A stretch of DNA of 64,000 bases from assembly GCA_007922195.1 (NCBI GenBank), contig ML682090.1, forward strand, positions 2,722,621-2,786,620, written 5' to 3'. Position 1 is the first letter of the stretch; each line of letters opens with the position of its first letter. The notes below the pieces were generated by a model. It saw only the letters and a list, made by a program, of their open reading frames with translations. It did no database searches and had not been told where the DNA came from. A program made the position numbers and the translations under genes. Source of the DNA: Podocnemis expansa (taxonomy: Eukaryota > Chordata > Testudines > Podocnemididae). This document shows, in pieces, positions 63,884-64,000 of the stretch.

Positions 63884-64000
63884 CAGGGGTCTCAAACTTA
63901 AATCACCACAAGGGCTGCATGAGGACCAATAGGTTAGCCTGAGGGCCGCACCACTGAAACCCATTCATACAACGATATTGCAAATATTGGTAACAATGGT
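63884..64000 (+). mobile_element. hAT-type MITE, family D, cut by window edge
   Basis: Begins CAGGGGTCTCAAACTTAAAT. The body matches the inverse of 25,671-25,840 (GAAACCCATTCATACAACGA, TATTGCAAATATTGGTAACA). Confidence 0.7.

Noticed and set aside
1..64000. CRISPR array, bacterial operon, phage or defence system
   Set aside because: Split exons, LINE/SINE/MITE content and CpG promoters show vertebrate DNA. No regularly spaced direct repeats with unique spacers were seen.

Overview
This is vertebrate nuclear DNA: genes split into exons with GT-AG introns, CpG-rich promoters, CR1 LINEs, MIR-like SINEs and many short hAT-type and foldback DNA transposons, plus one 100-base assembly gap (31,986-32,085). 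The repeat mix (CR1 rather than L1/Alu, a DIRS retrotransposon, MITEs with GGCTATGTCTACAC ends) suggests a reptile. A crocodilian is my best guess and a turtle is possible; this is inference without a database search.

Three genes lie head-to-tail on the minus strand, in the order known from human 1q22 (SEMA4A, SLC25A44, PMF1). SEMA4A occupies 61,560-47,264: thirteen coding exons from the N-terminal part of the sema domain to the stop codon, with the signal-peptide exon outside the window. SLC25A44 is complete in its coding part (exons at 23,923-23,302, 18,158-18,031 and 16,111-15,920, 313 residues), with a CpG-rich promoter and a probable non-coding first exon near 32,407-32,570. PMF1 starts at 9,167; its exons 1 and 2 and part of exon 3 are present and it runs off the left edge. 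The exon phases of all three genes join consistently. The three products act separately: a semaphorin membrane ligand/receptor, a mitochondrial branched-chain amino-acid carrier, and a kinetochore (MIS12 complex) subunit.

Mobile elements fill much of the rest. PMF1 intron 2 holds a nearly full-length CR1 (about 1,700-5,907, plus strand) with an SGNH-esterase ORF1 and a broken endonuclease/RT ORF2. Between the SLC25A44 promoter and the SEMA4A 3' end lies a decayed DIRS-type tyrosine-recombinase retrotransposon (about 35,970-42,676), itself split by a second CR1 (38,957-40,805). The two CR1 copies share two ORF2 lesions. SLC25A44 intron 2 contains a cluster of hAT-type MITEs, one nested in another with both target-site duplications still visible. 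The start of SLC25A44 intron 1 is a strongly strand-biased minisatellite (G-rich on the transcript) that contains the assembly gap.

I found no bacterial-type system, CRISPR array or intact RNA gene. The most notable items are the shared CR1 lesions, the interrupted DIRS element, a cluster of TCTCGCGAGA palindromes at the PMF1 first exon, palindromic foldback repeats, and the long SEMA4A cytoplasmic tail.
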